A DNA stretch of 64,000 nt from an uncultured Bacilli bacterium (GTDB lineage: Bacteria; Bacillota_I; Bacilli_A; RF39; UBA660): the NCBI GenBank assembly GCA_934096295.1, contig CAKOLL010000004.1:62001-126000 (forward strand), in the 5' to 3' direction. This document shows positions 1 through 9,550 of the stretch, piece after piece; position 1 is the first letter of the stretch; every line of letters starts with the position of its first letter. The notes under the pieces are model-generated. The model saw only the letters and a program-made list of their open reading frames with translations. It did no database searches and was not told where the DNA came from. The translations under genes were made by a program, and so were the position numbers.

Positions 1-62
1 CGAAAAAACGGAAATTTTCGTTCTATAAACACTATTTTGTTAAAATTTATAAATAAGCATTG

Positions 63-791
63 TTAAGGAAGCATAATTTTATAATTAATAAAATTATCTA
101 AAGCATTGTTAATATTTTCATTATTAGTTAGGGCATTTAATGCACCTCTTCGAATTGTTCCTGATATTAAATCTGCGGCTTGAACTAAATAACTTTTACC
201 AGAATCTTGATATGAAATTTTAATATCTAAATCATTAAATATAATTGGATTATATTTACATGCATAATTAAAATTACTTATACCATATTTAAGTTCTTCA
301 ACTAACCCATCATGTAAGTTATAATAACCATTACTTTTTGTAGTTTGTTCATCAATATTTACTATTACTTTTAATGGTTTATCCTTATAAATATTTTGAC
401 TATCAATTTGATTGTTTATTATTTCTTTTATCATTCTTCTTAATGAATAATCTATAAACCTTCCTTTTGCTGCTTTATTTTCGATAATGTGATTATAAAC
501 ATTTTGGTTATTTATAATTAAGCCCACGATATAATACTTTTTTATATAATTCATAATTCTTCTTTTATCACTACTTTTTATATTAGTATTTTTTATTTCT
601 GGACATTTTTTATTACAAATACTTTTATTTTTACAATATTTACATTTTATATCATTTATTATACTTCGATATTGTGTTATAAATTTATCTTTTTCTTTCT
701 TAGATAAAAATACTATTCCTCCATAAACACTAATTAATTCTTTTTTTGTTAATTTGCCTGAATCATCTAAATTTATATATATTTCTTGCAT
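63..791 (-). CDS. DUF3800 domain protein
   Basis: 242 aa. The N-terminus carries the acidic DDSG motif after a beta strand (residues 4-12), and the C-terminus has the QAADLISG motif (about 204-211). This pair is the hallmark of DUF3800, a predicted RNase H-like nuclease fold often found in mobile or defence contexts. A Cys cluster near residues 50-64 (CKYC, then two more Cys) could bind zinc and is an insertion relative to simple family members. The ATG at 791 has a good GGAGG-type ribosome site just upstream. It stands alone, followed by the cohesin gene with a terminator between. The biochemical role of the family is unproven, so only the family assignment is firm. Confidence 0.75.
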   Translation of the reverse strand: MQEIYINLDDSGKLTKKELISVYGGIVFLSKKEKDKFITQYRSIINDIKCKYCKNKSICNKKCPEIKNTNIKSSDKRRIMNYIKKYYIVGLIINNQNVYNHIIENKAAKGRFIDYSLRRMIKEIINNQIDSQNIYKDKPLKVIVNIDEQTTKSNGYYNLHDGLVEELKYGISNFNYACKYNPIIFNDLDIKISYQDSGKSYLVQAADLISGTIRRGALNALTNNENINNALDNFINYKIMLP

Positions 792-869
792 AGTACCTCC
801 ATTAATTTTAATAATTATTATAACACTATAATCTGCAAATATATATATTGTTTACACATATTAGACAAT

Positions 870-898
870 TAAAAACACTATTATTTTTCAATAATAGT
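870..898 (-). terminator. Intrinsic terminator after the cohesin-like gene
   Basis: A 9-bp perfect stem (ACTATTATT, paired with AATAATAGT) with a 4-nt loop spans 877-898 and is followed on the minus strand by GTTTTT. It overlaps the stop codon of the upstream gene and ends the two-gene dockerin/cohesin operon. Confidence 0.8.
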
Positions 899-2251
899 AT
901 TTTTATCTAATTTATTACTAGTTTCATTTTTTTTAGGTATCTCTTTTTCAATTGGTTTTTGTTTCTTTTTCTTTCCTGTCTTCTTTTTGGCTAACGCAAT
1001 CATAATAATAATCATTAGAATAAATACTCCACTAAAACCAATAATTATATATGTATATAGCTCTATTTTCTTATTTAAATCAGTTACATATTCATCATTA
1101 TACTTTATTAAAGATTGCATTTTTTTATCATACATATAGAATCCTTTATCACCAGTTTCTACATTGATGCCATAAATAATTACATAGTCAGAGTCTTTAG
1201 TATAGTAATATCCATCTACTTTTACATCATTAATTATTATTGTATCTTTTGTGTAACCTTTAATTTCATCATTTGATGTTAATGGATAAATAGTTATTTT
1301 ATTAACACCTATTTCGTGATACTCTTGATATTCATTTTTATCCTTATTATATATATATAATGAAATATTACCTTCTTCGTCTTTTAATCCTACCAAGAAG
1401 AGATTAGTATTATCATTTTTATAAGCTGGTATTTCAAAATCATTTATGTTAATGGTTGTTTCTGCATATAGATTTGCAGCAGGTAAATTTTCTTTGATTT
1501 TTACCACTGTATAATTTTTACCATTTACTGTTACATTAATTGGATTTTCATCTTTTACCTCAACATTTATCACATATGTTTTTTCTGCTCCATTTTGAGC
1601 TTTAACAACAATAGAAAATTTATTAGCTCCAGGATTTACAGTTTGTGTTCCTATTCCACTTATTGAGGCTGTCCTATCTTGAACAGTTGCATTAATACTT
1701 ATCTCTTTGGTATTTTCTGGAACCACTGCAGAATATTCTAAGGTATTTGCATTAAACTCTGGAGTAAGCGTAAATCCTTCAATTTCAATAGAACTTAAAT
1801 TATTATTTTTTGAATAACTAGCCTCTAATTCAGCTTGAGTAATAATATTTATTTTTTTACTACTGCTTGATAAAGAAATTTGGCTTAAATCATCAAATGC
1901 ATATGCTAAGTAGCTATCTACTGTTACTGATGTAACTCCTTTTTTTAAAGTTTTAAATGTAAATGTGTATGTTTTACTTTTTATTCCTGTTGAACTTGAT
2001 GCTGCCATACGAGTTCCGTTACTTTCAGAATTTGTACTTTTTAATTGTAAATAACTTTTGTCATAATTTAAAGACATTTCCCAACTACCTATTGATGTTT
2101 GACTTGATAAAGTTACGGTTACAGTAACATTATTTCCCACTACAACTGTTGAGGTACTGGAAACATTAATTTTCCCACTTGCGGCATTTACTAAATTGGG
2201 AAAAGCTATTAAGCAAAGAAAACTTATTAATAGAAATTTTATTTTTTTCAT
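881..2251 (-). CDS. Membrane-anchored cohesin-like / cadherin-like beta-sandwich protein
   Basis: 456 aa. A signal peptide (residues 1-23) is followed by a cohesin-like domain (about 25-135: a VGNNVTVTVTLSS strand, then a SLNYDKSYL segment typical of cohesins). Next is a cadherin-like beta-sandwich domain of PF12733 type (about 150-235: LSSIEIEGFTLTPEFN, then TVNPGANKFSIVVKAQNG). An unassigned globular part follows, then a transmembrane helix (about 397-420) and a short Lys-rich cytoplasmic tail. The protein therefore displays a cohesin on the outer face of the membrane. The gene immediately upstream, 13 bp away in the same operon, encodes a secreted enzyme ending in a dockerin, so the pair is probably anchor and cargo. 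Binding is inferred, not shown. Confidence 0.72.
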   Translation of the reverse strand: MKKIKFLLISFLCLIAFPNLVNAASGKINVSSTSTVVVGNNVTVTVTLSSQTSIGSWEMSLNYDKSYLQLKSTNSESNGTRMAASSSTGIKSKTYTFTFKTLKKGVTSVTVDSYLAYAFDDLSQISLSSSSKKINIITQAELEASYSKNNNLSSIEIEGFTLTPEFNANTLEYSAVVPENTKEISINATVQDRTASISGIGTQTVNPGANKFSIVVKAQNGAEKTYVINVEVKDENPINVTVNGKNYTVVKIKENLPAANLYAETTININDFEIPAYKNDNTNLFLVGLKDEEGNISLYIYNKDKNEYQEYHEIGVNKITIYPLTSNDEIKGYTKDTIIINDVKVDGYYYTKDSDYVIIYGINVETGDKGFYMYDKKMQSLIKYNDEYVTDLNKKIELYTYIIIGFSGVFILMIIIMIALAKKKTGKKKKQKPIEKEIPKKNETSNKLDKNTIIEK

Positions 2252-2264
2252 TTAATCCTCCTTT

Positions 2265-4019
2265 TTATTGTTCAATTGCAAATGTTCCTAATATATTTTT
2301 TTGAATTTGTAATAAGTCTAGGGCATTTACTTGATTATCTTTTGATGTATCTGCGGCTTCTAAATATGCTCCGGTTAAAATATATGTTCCTAAAATGTTT
2401 TTTTGAACTTGTAATAAATCTAGAGCATTTATTACACCATCACCAGATGTATCACCTTTTATGACAATCTCTAAAGTTTCCGTTTCACTTTGATTGTTTA
2501 TAATTACTTTATCTCCGGTTGCTACTACTTTTCCTGCTTTATCATTTCCTTTAGAATCTGTAATCTTTACCGTTGCTTTTCCTCCGACTGATTCCAATGA
2601 TTCTTTTAAAGTTGATGCATCTGTTCCTAGAGCAATACCTGATATATATTTTGTAGTATATTTATATCCACTTGATGTTACTATAGTACTTATTGGAATA
2701 GTACTTGGAGTTGGAGTATCATCGCCATCATCTACAGCACCATTTCCACTATTTATGATTGTAGCATTCATTTTGTTATACACAGGAATTTTAAAAATCA
2801 AATTTAATCCTAGTAAATTATTTTTTTCATATGCACTAAATGCACTACTTGATTCACTCATTGCACCTGCTAAATTTGTCATATATTGATGAGTAAATAA
2901 TGCTCCGGTAGCTTTGGTAGCGACATTAAACTTTTGTAAATAGCCAGTATATTGTTCTTTTAGAATGTAGCCTCCAGAAAATTGATTTATACCTCCGTTT
3001 ATAGCAGTTGCAACACCTTTCCATCCAGATTTATATGCATAGTTTAATCCACAATAAGTTGTGCCATATTCTGCTACACATGAATCAGTTACCCCAAAAT
3101 TAAAGAAATTAAAATAATCATAATATAAGTTTTCTAATTCAGCGTAAACGCCTTTATATAAATTTTCAAGAGATGTCCCTACTCCTAATTCAACACGCAT
3201 TTTTGATGCTATTGCTATTGGACTTGCTTTATCAATGCTTCCCGCAATAATTAATTCTTTTAAATTATTTCCAATGCTAGTGTGATATGTATTAAATGCT
3301 GTTCCTGTTAAAATTGTTTCTACGGCATTTGGATAATTATCTTTTAAATTGACATCATATGATTGATCTAGAAACTGAAATAAATATTTTTCAGTAAATG
3401 AATTTCTTGGATCCATGTAATATGCTACCCCAGTTTGTGAAGGAGCAATGTACCCCCCTGGTGATGTAGCTTTACAAGTTTTATCAAAAAAAGTTTCATC
3501 ATATGTTTTTTCATAAATATAATTTTTTGAACATTCACTTTCCCTTTCCACTACATACGACCAATCTAAATCTATTTTAATTGGTTGAAATGTCCATGTA
3601 GGGTGTTTTTCTTGTAAACTGCATAGACCTCCCCAATAACTTGAAGGAAATCCTGCTTCACTTAATTTTTTTTCACATTCAGTCGAAGGTGTTTCTGTAT
3701 CAGTACTATAAGAGATTACTAATTCAACATCATCACTACATACATAGCCATCAACACTGGTATAATATGTCATGTGATACCATCCGCCTTTACAACGTTT
3801 ATGGTTGTTAACATCATCATATAATTTATCATCTTTTAAAATATAATAGTCATTTTTATAAAGTAAGCCAATTCTTGTACCATCTGTTCCCCCGGGATCA
3901 TTTCTAAGATTTGTTTGATTATTTAATACTTTAATTCTATATGTATAAGAACTTGCATTTACATTTGTTATGCAAAAAAAGGATATTATAAAAATAATTA
4001 TGGTTAGTATTTTTTTCAT
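2265..4019 (-). CDS. Secreted glucosaminidase-like peptidoglycan hydrolase with C-terminal dockerin
   Basis: 584 aa. A signal peptide (1-22) is followed by an SH3-like domain (about 25-105: IKVLNNQTNLRNDPGG). The central region (about 120-420) resembles the N-acetylglucosaminidase/LytG-like family, with a YYMDPRNSFTEKYLFQFLD motif and a SPIAIASKMRVELG segment that likely contains catalytic Glu. After a Thr/Ser/Pro linker (about 430-445) and a small beta domain, residues 519-580 form a type I dockerin: two calcium-loop repeats, GDTSGDGVINALDLLQ and ADTSKDNQVNALDLLQ. It probably cleaves cell-wall glycan and is held at the surface by the cohesin-like protein encoded next. The start has a strong AAGGAGGTC site. 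Confidence 0.8.
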   Translation of the reverse strand: MKKILTIIIFIISFFCITNVNASSYTYRIKVLNNQTNLRNDPGGTDGTRIGLLYKNDYYILKDDKLYDDVNNHKRCKGGWYHMTYYTSVDGYVCSDDVELVISYSTDTETPSTECEKKLSEAGFPSSYWGGLCSLQEKHPTWTFQPIKIDLDWSYVVERESECSKNYIYEKTYDETFFDKTCKATSPGGYIAPSQTGVAYYMDPRNSFTEKYLFQFLDQSYDVNLKDNYPNAVETILTGTAFNTYHTSIGNNLKELIIAGSIDKASPIAIASKMRVELGVGTSLENLYKGVYAELENLYYDYFNFFNFGVTDSCVAEYGTTYCGLNYAYKSGWKGVATAINGGINQFSGGYILKEQYTGYLQKFNVATKATGALFTHQYMTNLAGAMSESSSAFSAYEKNNLLGLNLIFKIPVYNKMNATIINSGNGAVDDGDDTPTPSTIPISTIVTSSGYKYTTKYISGIALGTDASTLKESLESVGGKATVKITDSKGNDKAGKVVATGDKVIINNQSETETLEIVIKGDTSGDGVINALDLLQVQKNILGTYILTGAYLEAADTSKDNQVNALDLLQIQKNILGTFAIEQ

Positions 4020-4049
4020 AATTTGACCTCCTTCTACATTATTACTTTT

Positions 4050-4078
4050 ATTATAACAAATTTTGTAAAATCCCTCAA
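4050..4078 (-). promoter_or_regulatory. Promoter of the dockerin/cohesin operon
   Basis: Minus-strand TTGAGG (-35), a 17-bp spacer and TATAAT (-10), 31 bases before the start codon at 4019. Confidence 0.65.
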
Positions 4079-4172
4079 ATTATTTACAATTTTTCAAGTA
4101 AATATATGTAAAATTACTATTTTTTTTTAATATTTTATATTATAATATAATTAATTTGAGTGGGTGATTATT

Positions 4173-4565
4173 TTGGAAAAGAATTTTGATAGAATTGATA
4201 TTATATTAATTGTTTTAATTTCATTATGTTTGTTGATTATAATTGTAGGTGTAATGTGGGTTATTTTAAGTAAGTTAGAAAAGATGGAAATCAAGAAAAA
4301 AGGATCATCAAAATTATCTTCGAATACTAAATTTGATAAGATTATTGAAGTTCCGAAAGAAACAAAAGAAACACCGAAGAAAAAAGATTCTTCAAAAAAT
4401 ACTGCGAAGAAGACATCAAACAAAAATAATACTAATAAAAAAACAAATTCTAATACAACTAATAAAAAGAAGAATTCTAATACAAAGAAGAAAAGTAATA
4501 ATCAAGCTAAACGAAGTAATGGTTATGTAAGTCCTAAAAAAAGGAAAAAGAAACGTAAGAAATAA
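4173..4565 (+). CDS. Small membrane protein with Lys/Asn/Thr-rich tail
   Basis: About 130 aa. A single hydrophobic helix (about residues 9-33) is followed by a low-complexity, strongly basic tail made of Lys, Asn, Thr and Ser, ending in a poly-Lys/Arg stretch. I choose the TTG at 4173 because GGGTGATT sits in front of it, the same ribosome-site form used before 35,175 and 37,708. The GTG at 4164 has no such site. The tail may bind nucleic acid or an acidic wall polymer, but that is only inference. It is divergent from the dockerin operon and convergent with the LCP operon. I recognise no family. Confidence 0.6.
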   Translation: MEKNFDRIDIILIVLISLCLLIIIVGVMWVILSKLEKMEIKKKGSSKLSSNTKFDKIIEVPKETKETPKKKDSSKNTAKKTSNKNNTNKKTNSNTTNKKKNSNTKKKSNNQAKRSNGYVSPKKRKKKRKK

Positions 4566-4566
4566 C

Positions 4567-4601
4567 AAAGGATTTATTGAGTTTATTCAATAAATCCTTT
4601 T
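4567..4601. terminator. Shared bidirectional terminator
   Basis: An 11-14 bp stem (GGATTTATTGA and its complement) is flanked by A/T runs on both sides. It overlaps the last codons of the minus-strand LCP gene and ends the converging plus-strand gene. Confidence 0.8.
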
Positions 4602-6520
4602 ATAATGGCATCGCTTTTATTGTTATCAGTTTTATTTTCTTCGTTATTTTTTGTTGAGGATTCTGAGGTTGAACTTTTGCTATTTACAACATAAACTGTT
4701 AAATCTGATACCGTTGACAACAATACATCTTTATGAATGCTTTGATCTCCGATTAAACCAACTGATACTTGATCATTATAATGATCATTTCCACTATCAA
4801 CATATTTAATTTCTAAATTAATGTTATTACTATTACAGAAACTTTGGGCTTCACTTATAGTTTTTCCTATAAAACTTGGAAGCAAAGCACCAGATTGTCC
4901 AGTTCTTTTTCCCTTACCTGGACGATATATTTCATAAGTTTCATTAACGGAAAAGCTAAATGTTTTTATAGGTTCTTCTTTTTCATTACCTAAAACAATA
5001 TTAAATGCTTTTTTAATATCTTCAAGACTACTTTCAAAGTACCCTTGAGCTGACGTATTTCTTCCTTGAGATGGAACATATACATTTAAGCTATATGTTT
5101 CTAATGTTGCTTTTTGGATATTTAATGAATCTTTACCAGATAATTTATTACCTAATACATTTTTAGCAACATTATATCCCGAAAGAATTGTATCTGTATC
5201 CATATTAGTGGCAATATTTTTACTAACAGCATTTAAAATATCTTGAAATTCTTTAATACTATTAAAATGTAATACTTTATTAGCTAGAGCTTCCACGACT
5301 TGTTGTTGATGTCTTACTCTATCTAGATCACTACCAATGTACATATGTCTACATCTTGCATATGCTAGAGCTTGTTCACCATCTAACACTTGTAATCCGG
5401 GATTCATACATACTAATTTGTCTCCCCATTGTCTATCACTATTTTGTTCACATACTTTTCCACCATAAGCATTTGCCATATATGTCGGAGCTTCAACATC
5501 AACTTCAACACCACCGACTGCTTCAACTAAATCTACGACACCTTTAAAATTTATTTTGACATAATAGTCAATATTTATATCTAAAAATTGATTAATAGTG
5601 CTTATTACACAACCTGTTCCATATGCTGCCGATGAATTAATTTTGGCATATCTATTGTTATTACAAGCAATTGGCACATACGTATCCCTTGGAATTGATA
5701 AAAGAACTGAACTTAAAGTTTTAGGATTAAATGACATAAGCATTAAGGTATCGCCATTAAATGCAGCATTAGCATTTAGACCATTCCCTTCAGAATCTAC
5801 ACCTAGAAATAAGAATGTTAATGGTTCATTAAAATCTTTATCACTAACCAAATTTAAATCTTCATTTTTCTTTTTTTCACTGTATTCATAAATTATTTTT
5901 ATATCATTATTTATATTTTCAAAACCTTCTTCATTTCTAAATAACGTATCAAAATTCCCTGGTACAAATGCGGCGTCTATTTCCTTATTATATAAATCTA
6001 ATAATAATTTAATATAGTCTTCATATTCTGTAATATCATTTTTCAATTTCTTATTTTTGTATAATTTAGTTGATAATTCATTATTATCTTTATCCCTCTT
6101 GCTACTTATTAAACCTATTTTACTGTCACTATTAAATTCTGTATCTTTTAATGTAATTAAGTATGTATTGTATGTTATCTTATCACTTTCTTGCATTCCA
6201 TTTAAATTATTATAAACGTAATTTATGTAATATGACCCTACGAAGAAAAGAAGTATAAATAATAAAGAAAAAATTGTACTTATTATTAATCCTTTATACT
6301 TTCTACGTAGTAAATTTAATAAATTTATAAATGAATATAAGATGAAATATATAATAAAGAATATTATTGCTATCCACCTTATTAATGTTTCTATTCCTGT
6401 TAAACTTAATAAACTTTTAGTAAATAATACTAGTCCAACAACATAGGAAATCATTACTAGGTAATATATAAATCTTAAAACTTTATTTGATTTTTTCAAC
6501 TTTCTAACCATTTTATTCAT
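4583..6520 (-). CDS. LytR-CpsA-Psr (LCP) family wall-polymer ligase with PASTA-like tail
   Basis: 645 aa. Three hydrophobic segments lie in the first ~100 residues. The LCP catalytic domain (about 235-430) shows FLFLGVDSEG, GDTLMLMSFNPKT, LLSIPRDTYVPI, VDLVEAVGGVEVDV and the Arg-rich ALAYARCRH/DLDRVRHQQQ segment. These are the conserved pyrophosphate/polyprenol-binding residues of enzymes that transfer teichoic-acid or capsule polymers to peptidoglycan. A small PASTA-like module (about 545-610: LPSFIGKTISEAQ) and an acidic/Ser-rich end follow. It is the last gene of an operon with an LTA-synthase-like enzyme and overlaps the preceding gene by 8 bp, which fits anionic wall-polymer assembly. 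Confidence 0.9.
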   Translation of the reverse strand: MNKMVRKLKKSNKVLRFIYYLVMISYVVGLVLFTKSLLSLTGIETLIRWIAIIFFIIYFILYSFINLLNLLRRKYKGLIISTIFSLLFILLFFVGSYYINYVYNNLNGMQESDKITYNTYLITLKDTEFNSDSKIGLISSKRDKDNNELSTKLYKNKKLKNDITEYEDYIKLLLDLYNKEIDAAFVPGNFDTLFRNEEGFENINNDIKIIYEYSEKKKNEDLNLVSDKDFNEPLTFLFLGVDSEGNGLNANAAFNGDTLMLMSFNPKTLSSVLLSIPRDTYVPIACNNNRYAKINSSAAYGTGCVISTINQFLDINIDYYVKINFKGVVDLVEAVGGVEVDVEAPTYMANAYGGKVCEQNSDRQWGDKLVCMNPGLQVLDGEQALAYARCRHMYIGSDLDRVRHQQQVVEALANKVLHFNSIKEFQDILNAVSKNIATNMDTDTILSGYNVAKNVLGNKLSGKDSLNIQKATLETYSLNVYVPSQGRNTSAQGYFESSLEDIKKAFNIVLGNEKEEPIKTFSFSVNETYEIYRPGKGKRTGQSGALLPSFIGKTISEAQSFCNSNNINLEIKYVDSGNDHYNDQVSVGLIGDQSIHKDVLLSTVSDLTVYVVNSKSSTSESSTKNNEENKTDNNKSDAIIKGFIE

Positions 6521-7142
6521 TTACTGCACCCGCTTTATATTCAACTACATATAATTTTCTATCTTTTTTTACCATAGTTATTGTGGCACTTTTGTCATAT
6601 CCTAAATCATTTTCATAAGTCCAATTTAAAGTTACAACATAACTTGGTACTTCTTCTTCATTTATTTTAAATGTGCTTTCTTCTTCTTTTGTTATTTCTA
6701 CGCTTTTTACTATAGATAATTTTTCTGTTCTTTTATCATAAGTATTATCTTCCATAAGCTTATAAATGGTGTCTTCCACATTAGTTTTAAAATTTTCCAA
6801 ATTATCTGGATATACATATTCTAGGCATCCAACATCATATTTGTTTATTTTGTTGTCCATTGTAAATAAGTCTATAACAAATAATTTTGCTAAAATTTTT
6901 GAATATTCATTATAATCTATTTCTTTTTCTTTTAATATATTTTTTAACTCTTGGTAAGTGTCTTTCATAAGTTTGGTATCTCTTTCATCTAAAGTATATG
7001 AAAAATCTACGATAGAATCTATAACTTTTACATTATTTTTAACTTCACTTTTAGAAAAAAACACTTTATACACTATTAATCCAATTACTATAATAATTAC
7101 TGTAAACAATAATATTAAAGGATATTTAAATTCTTTCTTCAT
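6513..7142 (-). CDS. Membrane-anchored hypothetical protein in wall-polymer operon
   Basis: 209 aa. One N-terminal membrane helix (about 8-30) leaves a mostly helical then beta-rich extracytoplasmic domain ending in a VVTLNWTYEND...ATITMVKKD pattern, similar in layout to lumazine-binding or NTF2-like domains of secreted Firmicute proteins. I recognise no named family. It sits 1 bp after the LTA-synthase-like gene and overlaps the LCP gene by 8 bp, so the three are translationally linked and it probably assists envelope-polymer assembly. The start has a GGAGAG ribosome site. Confidence 0.7.
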   Translation of the reverse strand: MKKEFKYPLILLFTVIIIVIGLIVYKVFFSKSEVKNNVKVIDSIVDFSYTLDERDTKLMKDTYQELKNILKEKEIDYNEYSKILAKLFVIDLFTMDNKINKYDVGCLEYVYPDNLENFKTNVEDTIYKLMEDNTYDKRTEKLSIVKSVEITKEEESTFKINEEEVPSYVVTLNWTYENDLGYDKSATITMVKKDRKLYVVEYKAGAVNE

Positions 7143-7143
7143 A

Positions 7144-9159
7144 CTACTCTCCGTTCATTTTTATATTTTCTAATAAGTTGTACACTATAATGTCATTAGA
7201 TATTTCAAGCCTTTTTTCGCCGATTGTGCTTAGATTTTTGATGTAATCTTCAGTAAAATTATCTTCTTTTAATACTTTGTACTCACCAGTGGAATTATTA
7301 TAATATACTTTACTCGTTAAAATATTTCCATTTGGATAAACTACAAGATTATCATCTTTAACTGTAAATATATCTTCACCAATATTGTATTTGTTATATA
7401 TGCCATACATATTAAGTATTGTGGCTGCAACATTATACATACCCATAGTATAAGTAACTTTTCCTGTAAATATACTTTGTAAGTCTTGATCTTTTGTCCA
7501 AATTATTAATGGTGTTTTCTTATTTAATTCATGATCATAATAATCGTATTCAATATAATTTGGATTTGTTTCATCATATACTTCTCCAGTTTCTGGATTT
7601 AAGTTATACAAATAATTTATTTCATTGCGTGATAATTTTGCGTCATGATCTCCATAGAATACAAAAACTGTGTTGTTGAAATATTCAGATGATTTAATGT
7701 AATTAATGAATTCTCCGAGTGCTTTATCGGCATAATTAGCACTTTTTATGTATTCACCCACGGCAGTTGGAGATAAATAATTTCTTGTTTCTTCAGTTGT
7801 ATTTCCAGATGCATCTGTTACTTGATAATGACTGGTTAAATCTATATCACTATGCTTACTTGCTAATTTAAATGGCGAATGGTTTGATAAAGTAATTATT
7901 GTTCCCATGTAGTTTTGGTTTACTTTTTCAACATTTTCTAATATTGGCATCGCTTGTTTGAAGAATAGTTCATCATTAATTCCTAGATTAATTACATCAT
8001 CATCAGTAAAATCAAAGGATTCACTAAAATACATTTTTTCATAACCTAAAGATGGATGGGCTTTATTTCTGTTCCACATACTAGATAAGTTTCCATGCAT
8101 ACTAAAAGTAAAATAGTTTTCTTCTTTTAAAAATTTTGGAATAGTAAAATAGTTACGATCATAATAACTTACAAATACTGTGCCACTTGATGCTGGCATT
8201 AATCCTGTTAGTAGAGTAAATTCTGTATCACTACTTGTTCCCGTTGATACTTGGGGATAAAAGTTTGTAAAATGCATTCCTTCTTTAGCTAACTTATTTA
8301 AGTTTGGGGTTACTTCTCTACCATTAAAAGAAAGGTCCATTAAAAAGCTTTGCATGCTTTCCATGTGAACAAATATAATATTTTTGCCTTTTAATATTCC
8401 TGTATATTCATTTTTAGCAGTAGTTTTTTTTGCATCAAAATATTCGTTAAAACTCTCTAGGGCTTTTTCTTGACCAAATAAGCTGCTTAGTTGAGGTTTT
8501 AAAAATTGAACAAAGTCGTTAAATTGATACATTATTATACCAAAACGTTCCACGATGTAATTTCTGTTCCATTGTTTTGTAAGTCTACTATAATCAGAGT
8601 TTTTAGCAACGCCAAAAGTGTAACCCAAAAAGATTACACCAATTAAAACCGTTGATAAAACCATTTTTTTACTTTTTTCAATTTTATCAATAAATGTATA
8701 ATATGAAGATGATAATAATTTTTTATGAATTAAATAAAATATTATAGGGATTAAAATATAAATTCCATCGGCAATTTTTAATTTGTCAAAAATTGAACCT
8801 GTTACAGTTTCCGTTTGGCTAACTGTTGCAAGTTCTCCAACTGATGCAAATGATGTAAAAAATCTATAATAAATTGATGATATTAAACACATTAAATTAA
8901 ATATGATTAACCATGTGAAATAGTATTTAAATTGATTTTTAGGTTTCACAAAATAACCTAAACCACCGATTACAAGAATAAATCCTAAATCTGTTAGAAA
9001 TGGTTTAAGTTTTAAGGCAGAACCAATTGTAAATGCTCGGACACATATTGTAGCAATTAGTGATAATACTACATATGATATGAATAAACGATTGGTAATT
9101 ATATATTCAACGATTGATTTAACAGTTTTTTTATAGCCATAATTATCTTTTTGTTTCAT
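7144..9159 (-). CDS. LTA-synthase-like sulfatase-superfamily phosphoglycerol transferase
   Basis: 671 aa, the usual length for LtaS-type enzymes. Five membrane helices occupy about residues 1-190 and are followed by an extracellular alkaline-phosphatase/sulfatase domain. Visible motifs are FVHMESMQSF (first metal ligand Glu), STGTSSDTEF (the TSSD Thr is the expected nucleophile), SMHGN, MWNRNKAHPSLGY, ITLSNHSPF and FYGDHD (metal ligands). The reaction would be transfer of glycerol-phosphate from phosphatidylglycerol to a growing lipoteichoic acid chain or a glycolipid. It is the first gene of the operon with the LCP protein, and it has its own promoter at 9183-9211. Confidence 0.88.
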   Translation of the reverse strand: MKQKDNYGYKKTVKSIVEYIITNRLFISYVVLSLIATICVRAFTIGSALKLKPFLTDLGFILVIGGLGYFVKPKNQFKYYFTWLIIFNLMCLISSIYYRFFTSFASVGELATVSQTETVTGSIFDKLKIADGIYILIPIIFYLIHKKLLSSSYYTFIDKIEKSKKMVLSTVLIGVIFLGYTFGVAKNSDYSRLTKQWNRNYIVERFGIIMYQFNDFVQFLKPQLSSLFGQEKALESFNEYFDAKKTTAKNEYTGILKGKNIIFVHMESMQSFLMDLSFNGREVTPNLNKLAKEGMHFTNFYPQVSTGTSSDTEFTLLTGLMPASSGTVFVSYYDRNYFTIPKFLKEENYFTFSMHGNLSSMWNRNKAHPSLGYEKMYFSESFDFTDDDVINLGINDELFFKQAMPILENVEKVNQNYMGTIITLSNHSPFKLASKHSDIDLTSHYQVTDASGNTTEETRNYLSPTAVGEYIKSANYADKALGEFINYIKSSEYFNNTVFVFYGDHDAKLSRNEINYLYNLNPETGEVYDETNPNYIEYDYYDHELNKKTPLIIWTKDQDLQSIFTGKVTYTMGMYNVAATILNMYGIYNKYNIGEDIFTVKDDNLVVYPNGNILTSKVYYNNSTGEYKVLKEDNFTEDYIKNLSTIGEKRLEISNDIIVYNLLENIKMNGE

Positions 9160-9182
9160 ATTTATCCCTTCTTACTTAGATA

Positions 9183-9211
9183 AGTATAACAAAATTTAGT
9201 TTTTTTATCAA
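9183..9211 (-). promoter_or_regulatory. Promoter of the LTA-synthase/LCP operon
   Basis: Minus-strand TTGATA, a 17-bp spacer, TATACT. It is divergent from and nearly adjacent to the tRNA promoter. Confidence 0.75.
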
Positions 9212-9217
9212 TTAGTG

Positions 9218-9246
9218 TTGCAAAAATTTCACATATTTGATACAAT
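9218..9246 (+). promoter_or_regulatory. Promoter of tRNA-Gly
   Basis: TTGCAA, a 17-bp spacer, TACAAT, ending 8 bases before the mature tRNA 5' end. Confidence 0.7.
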
Positions 9247-9254
9247 TTATTTAC

Positions 9255-9329
9255 GCAGGTGTAGTACAGAGGTTAGTATGCGACCTTGCCAAGGTTGAGA
9301 CGGCAGTTCGATTCTGCTCACTTGCTCCA
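9255..9329 (+). tRNA. tRNA-Gly (anticodon GCC)
   Basis: 75 nt including encoded CCA. The acceptor stem GCAGGTG pairs with CACTTGC (one G-U). The anticodon stem CGACC/GGTTG closes the loop TTGCCAA, giving anticodon GCC. The T arm is GCAGT-TCGATTC-TGCTC with its outer pair imperfect, and the discriminator is T. A terminator follows. Confidence 0.93.
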
Positions 9330-9343
9330 AATTGAATCTCAAG

Positions 9344-9367
9344 TCCCTTACTGAAGGGATTTTTTTT
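9344..9367 (+). terminator. Terminator of tRNA-Gly
   Basis: TCCCTT/AAGGGA stem with ACTG loop followed by eight T. Confidence 0.85.
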
Positions 9368-9504
9368 AATGTAATTTTTGTTCTAGGTCTTATTTAGTTC
9401 TTAAAATTTATAATAAAATAAAATGGCTAACAAAAAAGTTAACCCAATTATATTATAAATTTTTTTAAGCAGGTGAAAAGGCATAAATTTTTGATTACAA
9501 AAAA

Positions 9505-9531
9505 ATCAGTTGTATTTCAAACTGATTTAAT
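9505..9531 (-). terminator. Terminator after the SDR remnant / EFR1 operon
   Basis: Stem AAATCAGTT/AACTGATTT with an 8-nt loop, followed by TTTT on the minus strand. Confidence 0.75.
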
Positions 9532-9550
9532 CATTAAATTGTAATTATTA

